A stretch of 39,141 bases of DNA from Xanthomonas floridensis (GCF_001642575.1 NZ_LXNG01000028.1:1-39141), one strand, 5' to 3'. Shown: positions 17,601 through 24,303, counted from the stretch's first letter. The notes: a model not told the origin generated them from the sequence alone. A program made the numbers and translations.

Positions 17601-19847
17601 TGCCTCTACATCCAGCGCACCGGCTGCGACCACCTTCGCGCGGTTATCCAGTGCTGCGCCCGCCTGCAATGTGGCTGAGCCGGCGCTCTGCACGGTGCCG
17701 TCCAACGCGAGATCGGCAGCACTGGTGATGCGCAGGTCGCCACCTGCATCGATGACACCGCTGTGCTCGATCGCCGCGCCGCGCAGTTGCACCGCGCCGT
17801 CGCCGCGGAGCTGGCCACGCTGACGCAGCGCGCCGTTCGCCTGCAAATCGATCGTGCCTGTCGAACCCACCACGGCATCGCTGACGAGCTCACCGCCTGC
17901 GGCGATCACCAATCCACCGGCGGTGGTCTGCAAGGTGCCGGAGAGTGCGGTATCGCCGCCGCTACGAAGATTCACGCGACCGGCGTTGACGATATCCGAG
18001 ACCTGCGCATCCGCTGCGGCGTCCAGGCCCAAGGCAGTACCTGCCACGGTGTTGCCGCTGAGCGCCAGACCGCCGCGGCTGCGCAGCAGCGTCTCCCCAC
18101 GCTGGCTGCCGATATCGCCGCGACTGTCCAGCTGCGCTGCGTCAATAGTCAGCGCATTGCCTGCAACGAACATGCCGCTATTGACCAGACCACCGGCAAC
18201 CGCCGCCTGCGCATCGCCTGCTGCAGACAAACTGCCTGACGTGGTGACAGTCGCTGCCTGGAGACGCAGATCGCGGCCGGCGTAGCCGCTACCGGCATTG
18301 TTCAAGGCGCCTGCGCTGCGCAACTCCAGATCGCCACCCGCAGACAGTGCGCCGCGCTGTGCGATGTCGATACTCGCCGCATTGAGCGCCACTGCATCCG
18401 CTGCAATCAGCTGGCCCTGCAGCTCCAGCCGACCGCCAGCTTGCACATCGGCACCCTGCCCGGCCTGCGCCAATCCACCCAGGCGCACGTCGCCGCTGCT
18501 GTTCACACGCAAGGCGGTGGCCGCGTCCAGGGTGCCCAGTGCATTGATCGCGTTTGCATTCAGCCCGATCGCGCCGCCGCTCTGCAGCGTGCCGGTCAGG
18601 CCAATCTGCCCCGCACGCAGGGTTGCAGCGGTTGCCGCATACGCCACCCCGTTGCTGCGCAATACACCATCGGCGCCCAGATCCAGCGCACCCGTGGTAT
18701 GCAGGCTGCCATCGGCATTCAATTCCGAACCGAACAAACGGATGGCGCCGGCGCTGCTGCGGCCGCTATGGCTCAACGCGCCACTGGCTTGTGCATCCAA
18801 TGTACCGGCGGCGATCAGATCGCCCGCCAGGGTCATGCGTGCACCGCGCAGACGCACATCGCCTTGCTGCGAGCCGAGCACGCCGCGCTGGTCGAGGTCA
18901 CCGGCGGCACGCACATCCATTCCATCGCGCGCCACCGTTGTCCCGCTTAGACTCACCTGGCCCGCGCTGTCGATCTGCAGATCACCGCTCTGCGCGGCCA
19001 GGGTGCCGCGGCTGACCACGCCCACGCCGGCTTCGGTAGCGATCAGACGAATGCGGTCGGCATACATGCCGCCCAGCTGCGCGACGTCGATGCCGATCGA
19101 CGGCGCGGCGCCATCGGTACCGGGCAGCACGTCGAGCAACATGCCGTCGTAGTTGACGCGTCCAGCGCCTGCGCTTGCGACCAGTTCCTTGGTCCAGATC
19201 GACCCATTGACGCTGAGCTGGCGCGACAGCAGATCCAGGCGGTCCACATTGAAGGCATCAAGACCATTGCTGCCGATGCTGAGCGCACCGCCGGTGATGG
19301 TGAACCCATTCAAGGCGCCATCGCCACCCAGGTTGGGCGTGCCGGTGGTCAGCGTGACGCGCGAGGTGTTGAGAAATCCGCAGCCATCGCAGGAAATGCC
19401 GTTGGGGTTGGCAATCACCAATTGCGCCTTGGCGCCGGCTATTTCGGTGTAACCCTGCAGGCGACTGGTGGCGGAAGTGACTTCGTTGAGGATCAACGAT
19501 GCCGACCCACTGCGCTGCAGATTGTTGTTGCCGGCCACATAGCCGCCCAACTCGGTCTTTGAAATCTGCGCGCTGTTGTTGAGGATCAGTCCATTCGGGC
19601 CGACGTTGAAAGTGCTGTAGCGATTGTGCGAGATGCCGCGTGCGTTGGGGGCGACGATATCGACCACCGGCACACCGTTAGCCGCGACCTGCTGGCCGGG
19701 CGTCTGACCGCCGGGGTTGGCCGTCGGCGCAACCTGCGCCCACGCCGGGAACGATGTCCAGGTCACGGTGAAGCACAGCAGCAGCGCCAAGGCGCGCTTG
19801 CTTTGTTCGGCCACGCAACCACGCACGCTCATCGCTTCGGTGTCCAT
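5646..19847 (-). CDS. fhaB: Giant FhaB/CdiA-type hemagglutinin with C-terminal SHH nuclease toxin
   Basis: About 4,733 residues from ATG 19847, preferred because it has a GAGAGA-type purine tract upstream; in-frame ATG 19877 and TTG 19880 lack one. Long signal peptide ending in PAWA-Q (residues ~1-37). A TPS secretion domain follows, with NPNGI (in VIANPNGISCDGCGF), recognised by FhaC. Then thousands of residues of FHA-1 beta-helix repeats, including four ~259-residue super-repeats (DNA ~14.5-17.6 kb). A compositionally different central segment lies at 11.24-11.83 kb. The conserved ETDPRF...LGDGFYEQRLV region (~10.2-10.6 kb) precedes FHA-2 (from ~10.18 kb), then pretoxin. The tip has SHHCPA (~5.94 kb) and DDHRKTAS (~5.85 kb), matching HNH/EndoVII 'SHH' toxin nucleases. 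It is expected to be displayed on the surface and to deliver the nuclease to neighbouring cells. Upstream fhaC is 37-70 bp away. Confidence 0.88.
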   Translation of the reverse strand: MDTEAMSVRGCVAEQSKRALALLLCFTVTWTSFPAWAQVAPTANPGGQTPGQQVAANGVPVVDIVAPNARGISHNRYSTFNVGPNGLILNNSAQISKTELGGYVAGNNNLQRSGSASLILNEVTSATSRLQGYTEIAGAKAQLVIANPNGISCDGCGFLNTSRVTLTTGTPNLGGDGALNGFTITGGALSIGSNGLDAFNVDRLDLLSRQLSVNGSIWTKELVASAGAGRVNYDGMLLDVLPGTDGAAPSIGIDVAQLGGMYADRIRLIATEAGVGVVSRGTLAAQSGDLQIDSAGQVSLSGTTVARDGMDVRAAGDLDQRGVLGSQQGDVRLRGARMTLAGDLIAAGTLDAQASGALSHSGRSSAGAIRLFGSELNADGSLHTTGALDLGADGVLRSNGVAYAATAATLRAGQIGLTGTLQSGGAIGLNANAINALGTLDAATALRVNSSGDVRLGGLAQAGQGADVQAGGRLELQGQLIAADAVALNAASIDIAQRGALSAGGDLELRSAGALNNAGSGYAGRDLRLQAATVTTSGSLSAAGDAQAAVAGGLVNSGMFVAGNALTIDAAQLDSRGDIGSQRGETLLRSRGGLALSGNTVAGTALGLDAAADAQVSDIVNAGRVNLRSGGDTALSGTLQTTAGGLVIAAGGELVSDAVVGSTGTIDLQANGALRQRGQLRGDGAVQLRGAAIEHSGVIDAGGDLRITSAADLALDGTVQSAGSATLQAGAALDNRAKVVAAGALDVEAASLRNAQGGAFSSDAGARVRTAGTLDNAGSLYAASDLQLTAGAFTQSGSASSGNTLSAAVSGSFDNAGNVIARNALQIDAGSVRSSGQLGSEAAGVRLSSQGDIALQGVVAAATTLQASAAGDLQQAGSLRAQSLALRAGRDLSAAGNLQSASTLDLQAQRALTFAGQGQAGGDASLRAATLTTRQDAVLQGAGAIALEGAAVDSRGKLDAGSDLHIRSQGDLTLAGVAQGGRDVVFNTTGALSNAAQVFAGRDLALQAGSLDNTLNGVLAGEGNIALTTTALLNNAGRVQAGGDLQVSAANMDQGGSASAGKALRTAIAGTLANRGNLIAKDALQVDAATLRSSGQLGSERADVTLNSRDTLQLEGVVAAATALRATAGGDLQQAGSLKAQSIALQAGRDLTANGTLQSASTLDLQAQRTLALNGQASSTGEATVTGATVLTGAAAVLQSGAAITLDGGSIDSRGSLDAATDLNVRSAGDLALAGVVQGGRDVALTAAGALNNGAQVVAARDLRVQAASANNAATATLGALRDLRVDVAGVLENNGTLHGERGLALNTGTLLQRGRVYSGDAVSIASTGVFENAGQLVSGKDLSIAADSIVSSGQLGSVNGALTLTSQNAIDLQGVVAAATTLQATAGTDLLQAGSLNAQAVTLQSGRDLTAGGTLQSASALDLQAQRSLTLNGQAQAGSDANLRGNSIATGRDAVLKSVGAISLDGAAIDSRGTLDAGTDLSLRSTGALALSGVVQANRDVVLSATDTLSNASQVIAGRDLSVQAGNTTNVAAGVLAADGSVTLTTGALQNAGKVQGGGDLRITAASMDQGGTAIAGKALTAKVTGTLDNRGNLIAKETLQVEAGSLRSSGQLGSETANVSLISQGDMTLQGVVAAATTLQATAVGDLQQAGSLKAQSIALQAGRDLTTAGTLQSATQLDLQAQRTLTFNGQAVSAGNATLRGARIATGQAAVLQSAGAISLDGAAIDSRGALDAATDLNLRSTGDLAVAGVAQADRNVVLSATGALTNAAQVVAGQSLNVTAASASNATNGVLLAQGDATFSIGGLLDNAGAVRAGNQLTLGVGSLRQTGRAYGLQRLGVLATGAVDNRGDLIGGNGLRVEAAQVSSSGQLGSERGDVALISRGNLELGGSLASAGSFSAQADGALAQSGTLSAGNTLDLHSKSDLTVAGQLRGQQVTLASDAVVRQQGVVSGATVGLQGARIENAGQTTASGNLSLRAGEITIAGTVGAGIAGDGNLGAASMLSLVADRQLSASGKLLAGGNLLAQGAQLQLGGASTRATGNVALTTAGSLDHRGGDLLAGGTLTVQAGGTIDNGRLTGVGGQLQASQLSIDGGSLNNAGGRLVQSGNGATRVSIAGAIDNTSGTLASNGQDLTITAASLDNAQGRIEHAGNGIASVTSRGALGNVDGRIVSQGTLTIGASSGINNQGGTVAAAGDATLTAASLNNLGGSVAARGLTVQSGGAVDNRSGLLQASGGAMALRADSLSNSGGTLQAVSSGGAGGSLRVELTRGLDNGSGIIGASTDAVITAENIASSGGSLQAGRDLSVTARGQLDNHQSGKLSAGRDLNVAVTGALLNSGGQLDAGNTLAVSGGRIDNTQGSIVNNGGGLTRITTGGALTNTSGNLGGRGSVVIDAASIANNSGQLVAGGDLIANTNGLNNQGGNVYAGASFLLQRAGATLDNQNGRIKAEQAIRLNLQSLSNAGGQIGAGSVTGGAGDVVIDTVGFDGGGSILAQNLLDLTLRSDYTHRAGADLTSNGDFNLRVGGNLVNEATLKAARRLDITASSIANRAGANILSNDTRLNGGNVIDNAGSISGNGALSLVANSIYNTGSIVGGNVSVNTGTLVNGADFGGATGNAAYGSALLGSTGNMNLIVRDQLLNRDARIFSLGNIAIGGAQDGGGTLTSRTGVVNNLSGSIEADGSVLIAANQLNNRRRVVNARTGPLTDSERAAANAAMPEDVIRRDPRPGSSGSGGVRYAGHDPGVYRSYDVREREQLISASAEGRIVAGGNIGLSGYVTNSTSTIAAAGSLLVNQRGVGGLSDGMLASSDDVLNQALALKQVANYTDTEYTARAVYNDCMQRPGQSVVCYWETDERVVGSGTVDSSYIALGASMTGGQGVSINGASISNGAVGSDGRIVSGASLNGVSAQGGLSGRTRQTAANVGGQAVIGRANGGAASISVASNTAGNAGAQVDATTQDASLAASGGIVKMSVAPVMSNDSGLVHSTVDQANVQAAATGSGVVAGVGESRTRVDPATIPVTNIVGGGQTSLAQIDLPIGGLYRLSNGTATDRTAMGRAATGLGGINAWRSNGPGRRYLIETDPRFVNYDNFISSDFLLDKLGVDPEWTQTRLGDGFYEQRLVLDQITQLTGRRYLGNYADGVAQYRALLESGVAAAGQLQLSMGVGLTAAQAAALTQDIVWMVEQDYQGQKVLVPVVYLASNSLQLRGNGALIAGGNVELNAINSMSNQGVIAGADVSITAGNLLNQGRISGTGAVSLEVRNDLLNQGQIQGRDVALVAGNNLVSEASKAINGVGILSGISASNTLQLFAGNDMTLTGTRVQADGSAALIAGNNLSLTPSALRNDNGLLRGGDAMSVTTAKDLVMSAGNDLQLHGVTIKAGGSAALQAGNNLSLTPTTGLDGKVATRTNISTGDSLQLTAGNDLTIRQADVKAGGDLIAAAGNNLNVESVLNETETNSYKTRNGKTRVTTTTTTQTIDQQALTAGGNLILSAGNDVNLVAAKLDAGKGLGISAGNDINASTLTTVDTSDTLETRKRFKQTTSTSDETVHGVEFSAGGNLAMQAGNDITLTAASAATKEGGITLAAGNDVNLLAASEQHDAVQDMTKKKKGTFSSKTTTTHDEWHDNVAVTTTLSGDTVQIAAGNDLLSQGAQVASTGDVVLAAGNNLTLDTVQNTHSEEHEKTVKKSGLYGGGGFSVALGVTKKTDGLDVTEVTNSGSLVGSTDGAVTMTAGNKVAITGSDVLSATSTTIVGKEVTIAAAENTVDTVQTSKQQSAGITLGLTGGVVAAAEAAYSATKRGSEVEDDRLKALYAAKAGYAVSDGVAEYQAAAAAGSSMGGVSLRIGIGASSASSKTTTHEETTGGSRILSDGNVTIAATGGDLNVIGSKINGENVALSAANDLNLLSNLETNTNKSENKNAGGEIGVSVGTTTGVYLTAYAGKGSAKGNSDVHAESVVTANDRLTLVSGNDTTIKGAQAVGDKVLADVGGDLLIQSEQDTSDYKSKQQQAGMTLVWGFSGSSANYSQQKVNSSYTSVNEQSGIQAGKGGFDITVGGNTHLFGGAIASTADATLNRLSTDSLTVEDLQNEAKAKVSNIGVGAGTSGAGLAQSAASAGLSALGSANSNATSTTRSDIAAGAIEIRNKDFSALEGLERSASMLDGNSVKAIDTNKLQEQVELSQVAGEVGFRTAKEVIAARRDAATEELKAAAEDYQAATTDEERAAAVVRRDAAQSSLKQWSDGGNAKMATQVLAGVFQASLGGGSALGAAAGVAANEGFLTKLAASINKGLDSDGIAHEGAMNLASIGLGLIAGGLMGDATSGAIAASTSQQYGYYDYRDGKRQLLASDALREMAGGDEALLQGMRTLINEAIKNGADPASLAAALTTPGVANNMAGMALVEASAQREFGKSFGSLDIVDQKSVLGLLGKVYVEGAQSIGSDGQPLAAVGSVEKLPTVEVLGKSSGGLLHAGQLVSGVIESGGRGVERASNWLGQDTALALAYVAMAAAGGPVKTVASTLFENSAPGEFLQNKKQQYLVDPFGNFIGIYGLGAQGEQQLQSVRPASSVMAGMGVDAMMSVAGIVTAGTGARSLLENSLGIGKKLDNVEYQLAGDGIGGPHRQTSKPAGDGLDSHHCPAKDCYTAAPISSSRGPAIKMDPDDHRKTASNGSGDDAVAYRAKQKELLEQGRLMEAQQMDIDDIRSKFGSKYDDAIKQMVEYTKTLDPKDFIPKK
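14490..17640 (-). repeat. Four tandem ~777-bp super-repeats inside fhaB
   Basis: A marker encoding the LDLQAQR motif recurs on the plus strand at 14791, 15565, 16342 and 17119, giving periods of 774, 777 and 777 bp (258-259 codons). Each unit encodes the same order of motifs: QQAGSLKAQS-type, AGRDLTA, LQSASTLDLQAQR, LNGQA, then GAAIDSRG and DLALAGV. Weaker, diverged copies continue on both sides. The block edges are approximate. The repeats lengthen the FHA-1 rod and are a natural site for copy-number change and assembly collapse. Confidence 0.75.
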
Positions 19848-19917
19848 CGTTTCTCTCTCGCCGCCCGCAGGCGTCATCAATCAACAAGCGCGCCGCCGAC
19901 TGGCCGCGCGGTCCATG

Positions 19918-21618
19918 TCAAAACTGGTAGATCACACGCATGCCGTAGGCCGGCTGCGCAGTTCCAAATCCATCGGGCCGGTGGATGGCCCAACCGGCGA
20001 ATGCATCGACGCTGGCGCCCAACCAGCCGCCGCGCAGCCCCACCGCGCCACCGACCAGACTGCGGCTGCGCAGCCCGCTGGCGCTGGTGCCATCGATGCG
20101 GCCTGCATCCAGTCCCAGGTAAGGCGTCAGCCCGATCCGCTGCACCGGAAAGCTCACGGTATTGCGCCAGTACGCACCTTTCTCTGCACCCAGCGTGGCT
20201 TCACCATCGAAGCCACGTACGCTGTAGCGGCCGCCGATGGTGAAGAATTCAGAACCAAGCAACAGTTCGCCAGCCGTCTGCGCACGCAGGCTGCTCTCCC
20301 AGGCCATCGGCACCGGGCCAAGCTTGAAGGGCAGCGCGGTACTGATGTCCAGCGTGGTGACGCCATAGCGGAAGGTCGGAAACCCGATGTCTGGGTCGTA
20401 TCCGGTCCACTGGCTGTTGAACCAGGGCGTTCCGCGCCGGTGGGCGATACGCGCATCCAGTTGCATGGCGCCGAGATAGCGACGGTGCGTGAAATAGAAT
20501 TCCGCGCTACTGGTATCGCGCCGCTGGATCCCGATCTCCACGCCATCCAGATAACTGCGTGCGCGGCGCCGGCCGATGGTCATGCCAGCCGAGGTCTTGC
20601 TGGTGCCGTCACGGTGCAGCACGCGCTGGATATCCAGCTGGGCATTGCTGGATTCGCCGCTGGACCGGAAGGTCTGCAGGAAGCCATCCACGCGTTGGTG
20701 ATACCGATACGACGACGCCGACAAGGCGAATGTCCACCAACCCCAGGGCAGGCTGTAGCTCAGGCTGTTACCGCGGGTACCGCGCTCTTCGTCGCGCGTG
20801 GCCAGATCGTGGCTATAGCCCACGCTGAGTAGATCATTGAGTCCCAGTGGATTGTCCAGCGAAAGATCCAGCCCACCCTGCACACGGCCCGTGGCCTCCA
20901 CACCCGAATCCTCAGCGTTGACCACACCGCGCCAACGCCGGCCGTGCTGCAAGGTGATCACCAGATCCGAGTCGCCTGGCGCCTCGCCCGGCGCGATGTC
21001 GATCTTGGCGTCCTGTGATGGCAGGCGCTTGAACTGCTCCACGGCTTGTTCGATTGCGCGCAGATCCAACAGGTCCCCGCTGCGTAACGGCAAGGCCGTC
21101 TTCCAGTGCGCGCCATCGGTATCGGAGACCACACGCACCGCACGCAGACGTCCGGGCATCAATTCGAAACGTAGTTCTCCACGCGACAGATCCTGCTCGG
21201 GCACCCCGATACGGGTGGTGACAAAACCACGTGCCACCAGGCGATCCAATGCGCGGCGGCGAATGATGTCGATCCCCGCGCGGCCAATGCAGCGGCCCTC
21301 ATAACGACGCAAGGATTTCCACAACCAGGCAAAACGGTCCGCTGCATCGCCCGCACCGGACAGGCGCACGCGCGTGATGGCAAAGCACAGCTCTTCCGTG
21401 GGCAATGCAGTGCTACGCGCGTCCACGCGGTCGGCGTCCTCGCGCGGGCCGGCGAAGGGCGCCTGGCGCTCCTGCTCCTGCCGACGCTGGATCTCTTCGG
21501 CCTGGCGCAGTTGTTCCTGCCGATCCAGGCTGGAAGGTGCCGATTGTTGGGCAGCCGCCAGCCCGGCGACCGCCCATAGACAAGCCGCCAGCGCCAGCGG
21601 CGCCGATCGCATCCACAT
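19918..21618 (-). CDS. fhaC: FhaC/ShlB/CdiB-type two-partner secretion outer-membrane exporter
   Basis: The protein has 566 residues with ATG at 21618, about eight bases after a GGGGG tract. It begins with a hydrophobic signal peptide (MRSAPLALAACLWAVAGLAAAQ). A Gln/Glu/Arg-rich plug-helix linker follows, then two POTRA-like domains (residues ~75-230) and a 16-strand type beta-barrel. The conserved VRGF motif of the secretion loop (YSVRGFDGE, ~residue 468) and the C-terminal aromatic ending VIYQF are both present. Family members (Bordetella FhaC, CdiB) bind the TPS domain of their partner in the periplasm and pass it through the outer membrane. Its partner is fhaB immediately downstream on the same strand, in the usual tpsB-tpsA order. 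The length fits the family. Confidence 0.93.
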   Translation of the reverse strand: MWMRSAPLALAACLWAVAGLAAAQQSAPSSLDRQEQLRQAEEIQRRQEQERQAPFAGPREDADRVDARSTALPTEELCFAITRVRLSGAGDAADRFAWLWKSLRRYEGRCIGRAGIDIIRRRALDRLVARGFVTTRIGVPEQDLSRGELRFELMPGRLRAVRVVSDTDGAHWKTALPLRSGDLLDLRAIEQAVEQFKRLPSQDAKIDIAPGEAPGDSDLVITLQHGRRWRGVVNAEDSGVEATGRVQGGLDLSLDNPLGLNDLLSVGYSHDLATRDEERGTRGNSLSYSLPWGWWTFALSASSYRYHQRVDGFLQTFRSSGESSNAQLDIQRVLHRDGTSKTSAGMTIGRRRARSYLDGVEIGIQRRDTSSAEFYFTHRRYLGAMQLDARIAHRRGTPWFNSQWTGYDPDIGFPTFRYGVTTLDISTALPFKLGPVPMAWESSLRAQTAGELLLGSEFFTIGGRYSVRGFDGEATLGAEKGAYWRNTVSFPVQRIGLTPYLGLDAGRIDGTSASGLRSRSLVGGAVGLRGGWLGASVDAFAGWAIHRPDGFGTAQPAYGMRVIYQF

Positions 21619-21727
21619 CTGTCATGCCCCCTGTGCAACGGTCACGCCGTGACATGCCGTTACTCGCACCACCGCGCCTGGCCGCCAAAACGGCGACGCA
21701 ACCCGTCAGCGCGGCGAGTGCTGCGGG

Positions 21728-21756
21728 ACTTTGCTGTAGCGTTAACGGAACGTCAA
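21728..21756 (-). promoter_or_regulatory. Possible sigma-70-like promoter of fhaC
   Basis: On the minus strand TTGACG (21751-21756) is followed after 17 bp by CAAAGT (21728-21733), about 110 bp upstream of the fhaC start. The -35 is good (5/6); the -10 is weak (3/6). If used, transcription would start near 21721, placing the Clp-type box centre about 92 bp upstream, a spacing used by class I Crp activation. This is an inference from spacing only. Confidence 0.3.
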
Positions 21757-21805
21757 CGCTTGCTGTAGGGGCCACCCTGTAAGAAAAACCCGACAATCGG
21801 CCTTA

Positions 21806-21821
21806 TGTGATGAGCATCACT
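21806..21821. promoter_or_regulatory. Crp/Clp-type binding site TGTGA-N6-TCACT
   Basis: TGTGATGAGCATCACT matches the Crp consensus TGTGA-N6-TCACA at nine of ten defined positions. Xanthomonas Clp recognises the same sequence, and its DNA binding is blocked by c-di-GMP. The site sits between the divergent fhaC-fhaB and pga transcription units and could act on either. The match is seen directly; binding and direction of control are inferred. Confidence 0.6.
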
Positions 21822-22191
21822 AAAATAGTTGAGTGTGCTGGAAGCGAGGCTGCGTGAATCGGTCCGTCGAGGCGACTTATTGACGGCAAGTTCGGTCAAC
21901 GGGCAGTTAAGACGCTAATTTTAGAAATGCCTCAATAGGCATAACAAATTCTGGGAGTGACGAACCGCCAGGGCCGCACCCTACTCGCCATCCTTTCCAT
22001 CCAGGAAGATGCGCATGCCACTAATGGCGGAGAACCACGCTACGCACTCAGCGAAATCGTGCTCGCTTACCAAGCAGCTTCAGCCGATGAACATCTCATC
22101 AACACCGTGACGACGTCATCTTTACAACGGCATACGCAGTATCGCCGATCCTCATAGCCGGGATCGCTAGTGACTTCTTTTCCCCACACGC

Positions 22192-24303
22192 TTGCACAAG
22201 CACGTGCAGCGCGGTCGCCCTGACCTCACAGGCGCACTCACTCCCCTGCTTGGCCTCGCGTTGTTTGCCCTGTGTGCGCCCCCGGCGCGCAGTGGTGAAG
22301 TGCGGCCTGCGGATGTGACTGACGCCTCCATCGCCCTCACGCCCATGCAGCAGGCCGAGCAATTGCGCGGCCAGCAGCGCTACGCGGACGCATTAGCCAT
22401 CTACGAGCGGGTGTTGCGTGTGGACCCGCGCGACAAGGGCGCCTATACGATGCGTGCGCTGACGCTCAGCGACCTGGGAAGCGCGCAGCTGGCCGCCGAA
22501 GCGGTATGGCGCCATCCCGATTGGTTCTCGCAGCAGGAGCGCGACCGCCTCGAAAACGATCGCGTCGCTCGCATGATTGGCTGGGCCGGTGCCGAACCGA
22601 TCGATGCGGCGCACCGCTACGCGGAGACCGATCAGGCATTGGTCACAATGGCGCGTATCGAACGCAGTGCACCACCGCAGGTGGCCAGCGAAGCGACGCG
22701 GTTGCGCGTCGATCGCCTGATCGCACTCAATCAGCGCCAGCGCCACCGCGATGTAGTGGCCGGATATCAAGCGTTGCGAGCGCAGGGTATCGACGTCCCG
22801 ACGTATGTGCTTGCCACGGTGGGCGATTCGTTGATGGGCCTGCGCCGCCCTGCCGAGGCCGAAATCGTGCTGCGGCAGGCGCTGCAGCACAGCTCGGACG
22901 ATTTCAACACACAGGTCCTGCTCGGCTACGCCTTGCTTGAGCAGGAGCGCTTCGATGCAGCGCTGCCGCTGTTCGAACGGCTGGCTGCCACCCAGGCACC
23001 CTGGCCGCGGCGAGCCGGCGCCACCAGTGGCTACGAAAACTGGGACCGCTTCAGCGCCGACATTGCACTGGCCACCGCGCGTTCCGCGGCCAACGACAAC
23101 CGTCATGCCGAACGCCTGCTGCGCGAACGTGCAGCCATCGGTCCAGACAATGCCGAATTGCAGGCAGCGCTGGCCTCGATCCAGGCGCGTCGCGGGCACA
23201 CCACGCAGGCCCTGCAGCGCAATCGGGTTGCGCTGACGCTGGATCCGCATCAGAAACAGGCGCGTAGCGGCATGGTCGAAACCCAGCGCGACCTGGACCG
23301 ACTGGATCTGGCCGATGCGCAGTTCAAGACCTTGCGCACCGAGTATCCCGATGACGTTGGCCTGCAACGGCTGGGCGCATCGCTGCAGCGCCAACGCGGC
23401 TGGCAGATGCATCTGAGCCATGCATGGGGACGCAGCGAGAACGACAGCCGCGCCACATCGATCTCGCCGCTCGGCAATCATTTCGGCAGCACCTTGCTGG
23501 AAGCAGAGTCGCCGTTGCTCGGCGAGCGCTGGCGTGTCGGCCTGCGTGCCCGCGACGACTGGGCCGACTTTCAGGACACCCGCGTGCGCTACCGCAGTTT
23601 CTGGCTGGGCACGCATTACCGCTACAACCGCCTGGATGTCAGCGCCTATGGCGGCCGCGCACTGGATGATTTCGACCGTGATGGCACCGCGTGGGCATTG
23701 GACGCCGGATGGCGTTTTTCCGATGCGTGGTATGGCAGCGTTGCCTGGCGGACACGCGACCCGGAGGCCTCGTTGCAAGCGCGTCGCCTGGGCATCACCG
23801 CCGACAGCATCGGCGCCACCGCGCGTTGGACACCCAGCGATGAAAGCCGCTGGGAACTGCAGGCGCGCCAGTTGCGCTACAGCGATGGTAACCGGCGCGA
23901 TCAGCTCGACCTCTCCGGCAGCCAGCGCCTGTGGGCACGCCCGCATGTGCTGGTCGATGGCGTGTTCGCTGCATCCGCCGGGCGCGCCGAAGACGACCGC
24001 GTTGTCGATTACTTCAACCCACGCCGCAGCGCAGGCATGGCCGCGGGTGTACGCATCGAACAGATCGGCTGGCGCCGCTACGACTACGCGTTTCGGCAGC
24101 GCCTGGAAGTCACCGCCGGACCGACCTATCAATCGGGCTTTGGCAGCCAATGGGTGCCTGCAGCTGCGTATCGGCACCTGTGGTCGCTGGGCGACGGCAG
24201 CGCGTTGACGTATGGCGTGAGCTGGTCGCGCCCGGTCTATGACGGTCGGCGCGAACACCAACTTGGACTGGACCTGGATTTCCGATGGGGAGGTACGCCG
24301 TGA
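22192..24303 (+). CDS. pgaA: PgaA/HmsH: outer-membrane PNAG export porin
   Basis: The protein has 703 residues from TTG 22192. GTG 22204 is an equally possible start, since neither has a clear Shine-Dalgarno, and an in-frame TGA at 22171 excludes anything further upstream. A hydrophobic signal sequence (LTPLLGLALFALCAPPARS) is followed by a TPR superhelix (residues ~50-390, e.g. AEQLRGQQRYADALAIYERVLRVDP and NAELQAALASIQARRG). A ~300-residue beta-barrel with alternating aromatic and charged strands completes it. In E. coli PgaA, the TPRs bind deacetylated PNAG and PgaB in the periplasm and the barrel lets the polymer out. It is somewhat shorter than E. coli PgaA (~807 aa). It is the first gene of the operon, and pgaB overlaps its stop. 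Confidence 0.87.
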   Translation: MHKHVQRGRPDLTGALTPLLGLALFALCAPPARSGEVRPADVTDASIALTPMQQAEQLRGQQRYADALAIYERVLRVDPRDKGAYTMRALTLSDLGSAQLAAEAVWRHPDWFSQQERDRLENDRVARMIGWAGAEPIDAAHRYAETDQALVTMARIERSAPPQVASEATRLRVDRLIALNQRQRHRDVVAGYQALRAQGIDVPTYVLATVGDSLMGLRRPAEAEIVLRQALQHSSDDFNTQVLLGYALLEQERFDAALPLFERLAATQAPWPRRAGATSGYENWDRFSADIALATARSAANDNRHAERLLRERAAIGPDNAELQAALASIQARRGHTTQALQRNRVALTLDPHQKQARSGMVETQRDLDRLDLADAQFKTLRTEYPDDVGLQRLGASLQRQRGWQMHLSHAWGRSENDSRATSISPLGNHFGSTLLEAESPLLGERWRVGLRARDDWADFQDTRVRYRSFWLGTHYRYNRLDVSAYGGRALDDFDRDGTAWALDAGWRFSDAWYGSVAWRTRDPEASLQARRLGITADSIGATARWTPSDESRWELQARQLRYSDGNRRDQLDLSGSQRLWARPHVLVDGVFAASAGRAEDDRVVDYFNPRRSAGMAAGVRIEQIGWRRYDYAFRQRLEVTAGPTYQSGFGSQWVPAAAYRHLWSLGDGSALTYGVSWSRPVYDGRREHQLGLDLDFRWGGTP

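Larger units (their letters stand above)
21619..22191. promoter_or_regulatory. Divergent control region between fhaC-fhaB and pgaABCD
   Basis: These 573 bp have no convincing gene. They contain a Crp/Clp-type box (21806-21821), a possible fhaC promoter (21728-21756), an inverted repeat ATGCCT-CAAT-AGGCAT (21927-21942) and an 11-bp palindrome TGACGACGTCA (22108-22118). The 66-codon frame at 21957-22157 has a GTG start, no clear ribosome binding site and no recognisable motif. The part nearest pgaA shows no obvious sigma-70 promoter. Confidence 0.6.

Noticed and set aside
21957..22157. Small plus-strand frame of 66 codons between fhaC and pgaA
   Set aside because: GTG start without a ribosome binding site, no domain, and it lies across control sequences.
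22393..24261. Minus-strand frame of 622 codons opposite pgaA
   Set aside because: It is antisense to a clear pgaA. Its translation has no recognisable motifs and reflects third-position GC bias.
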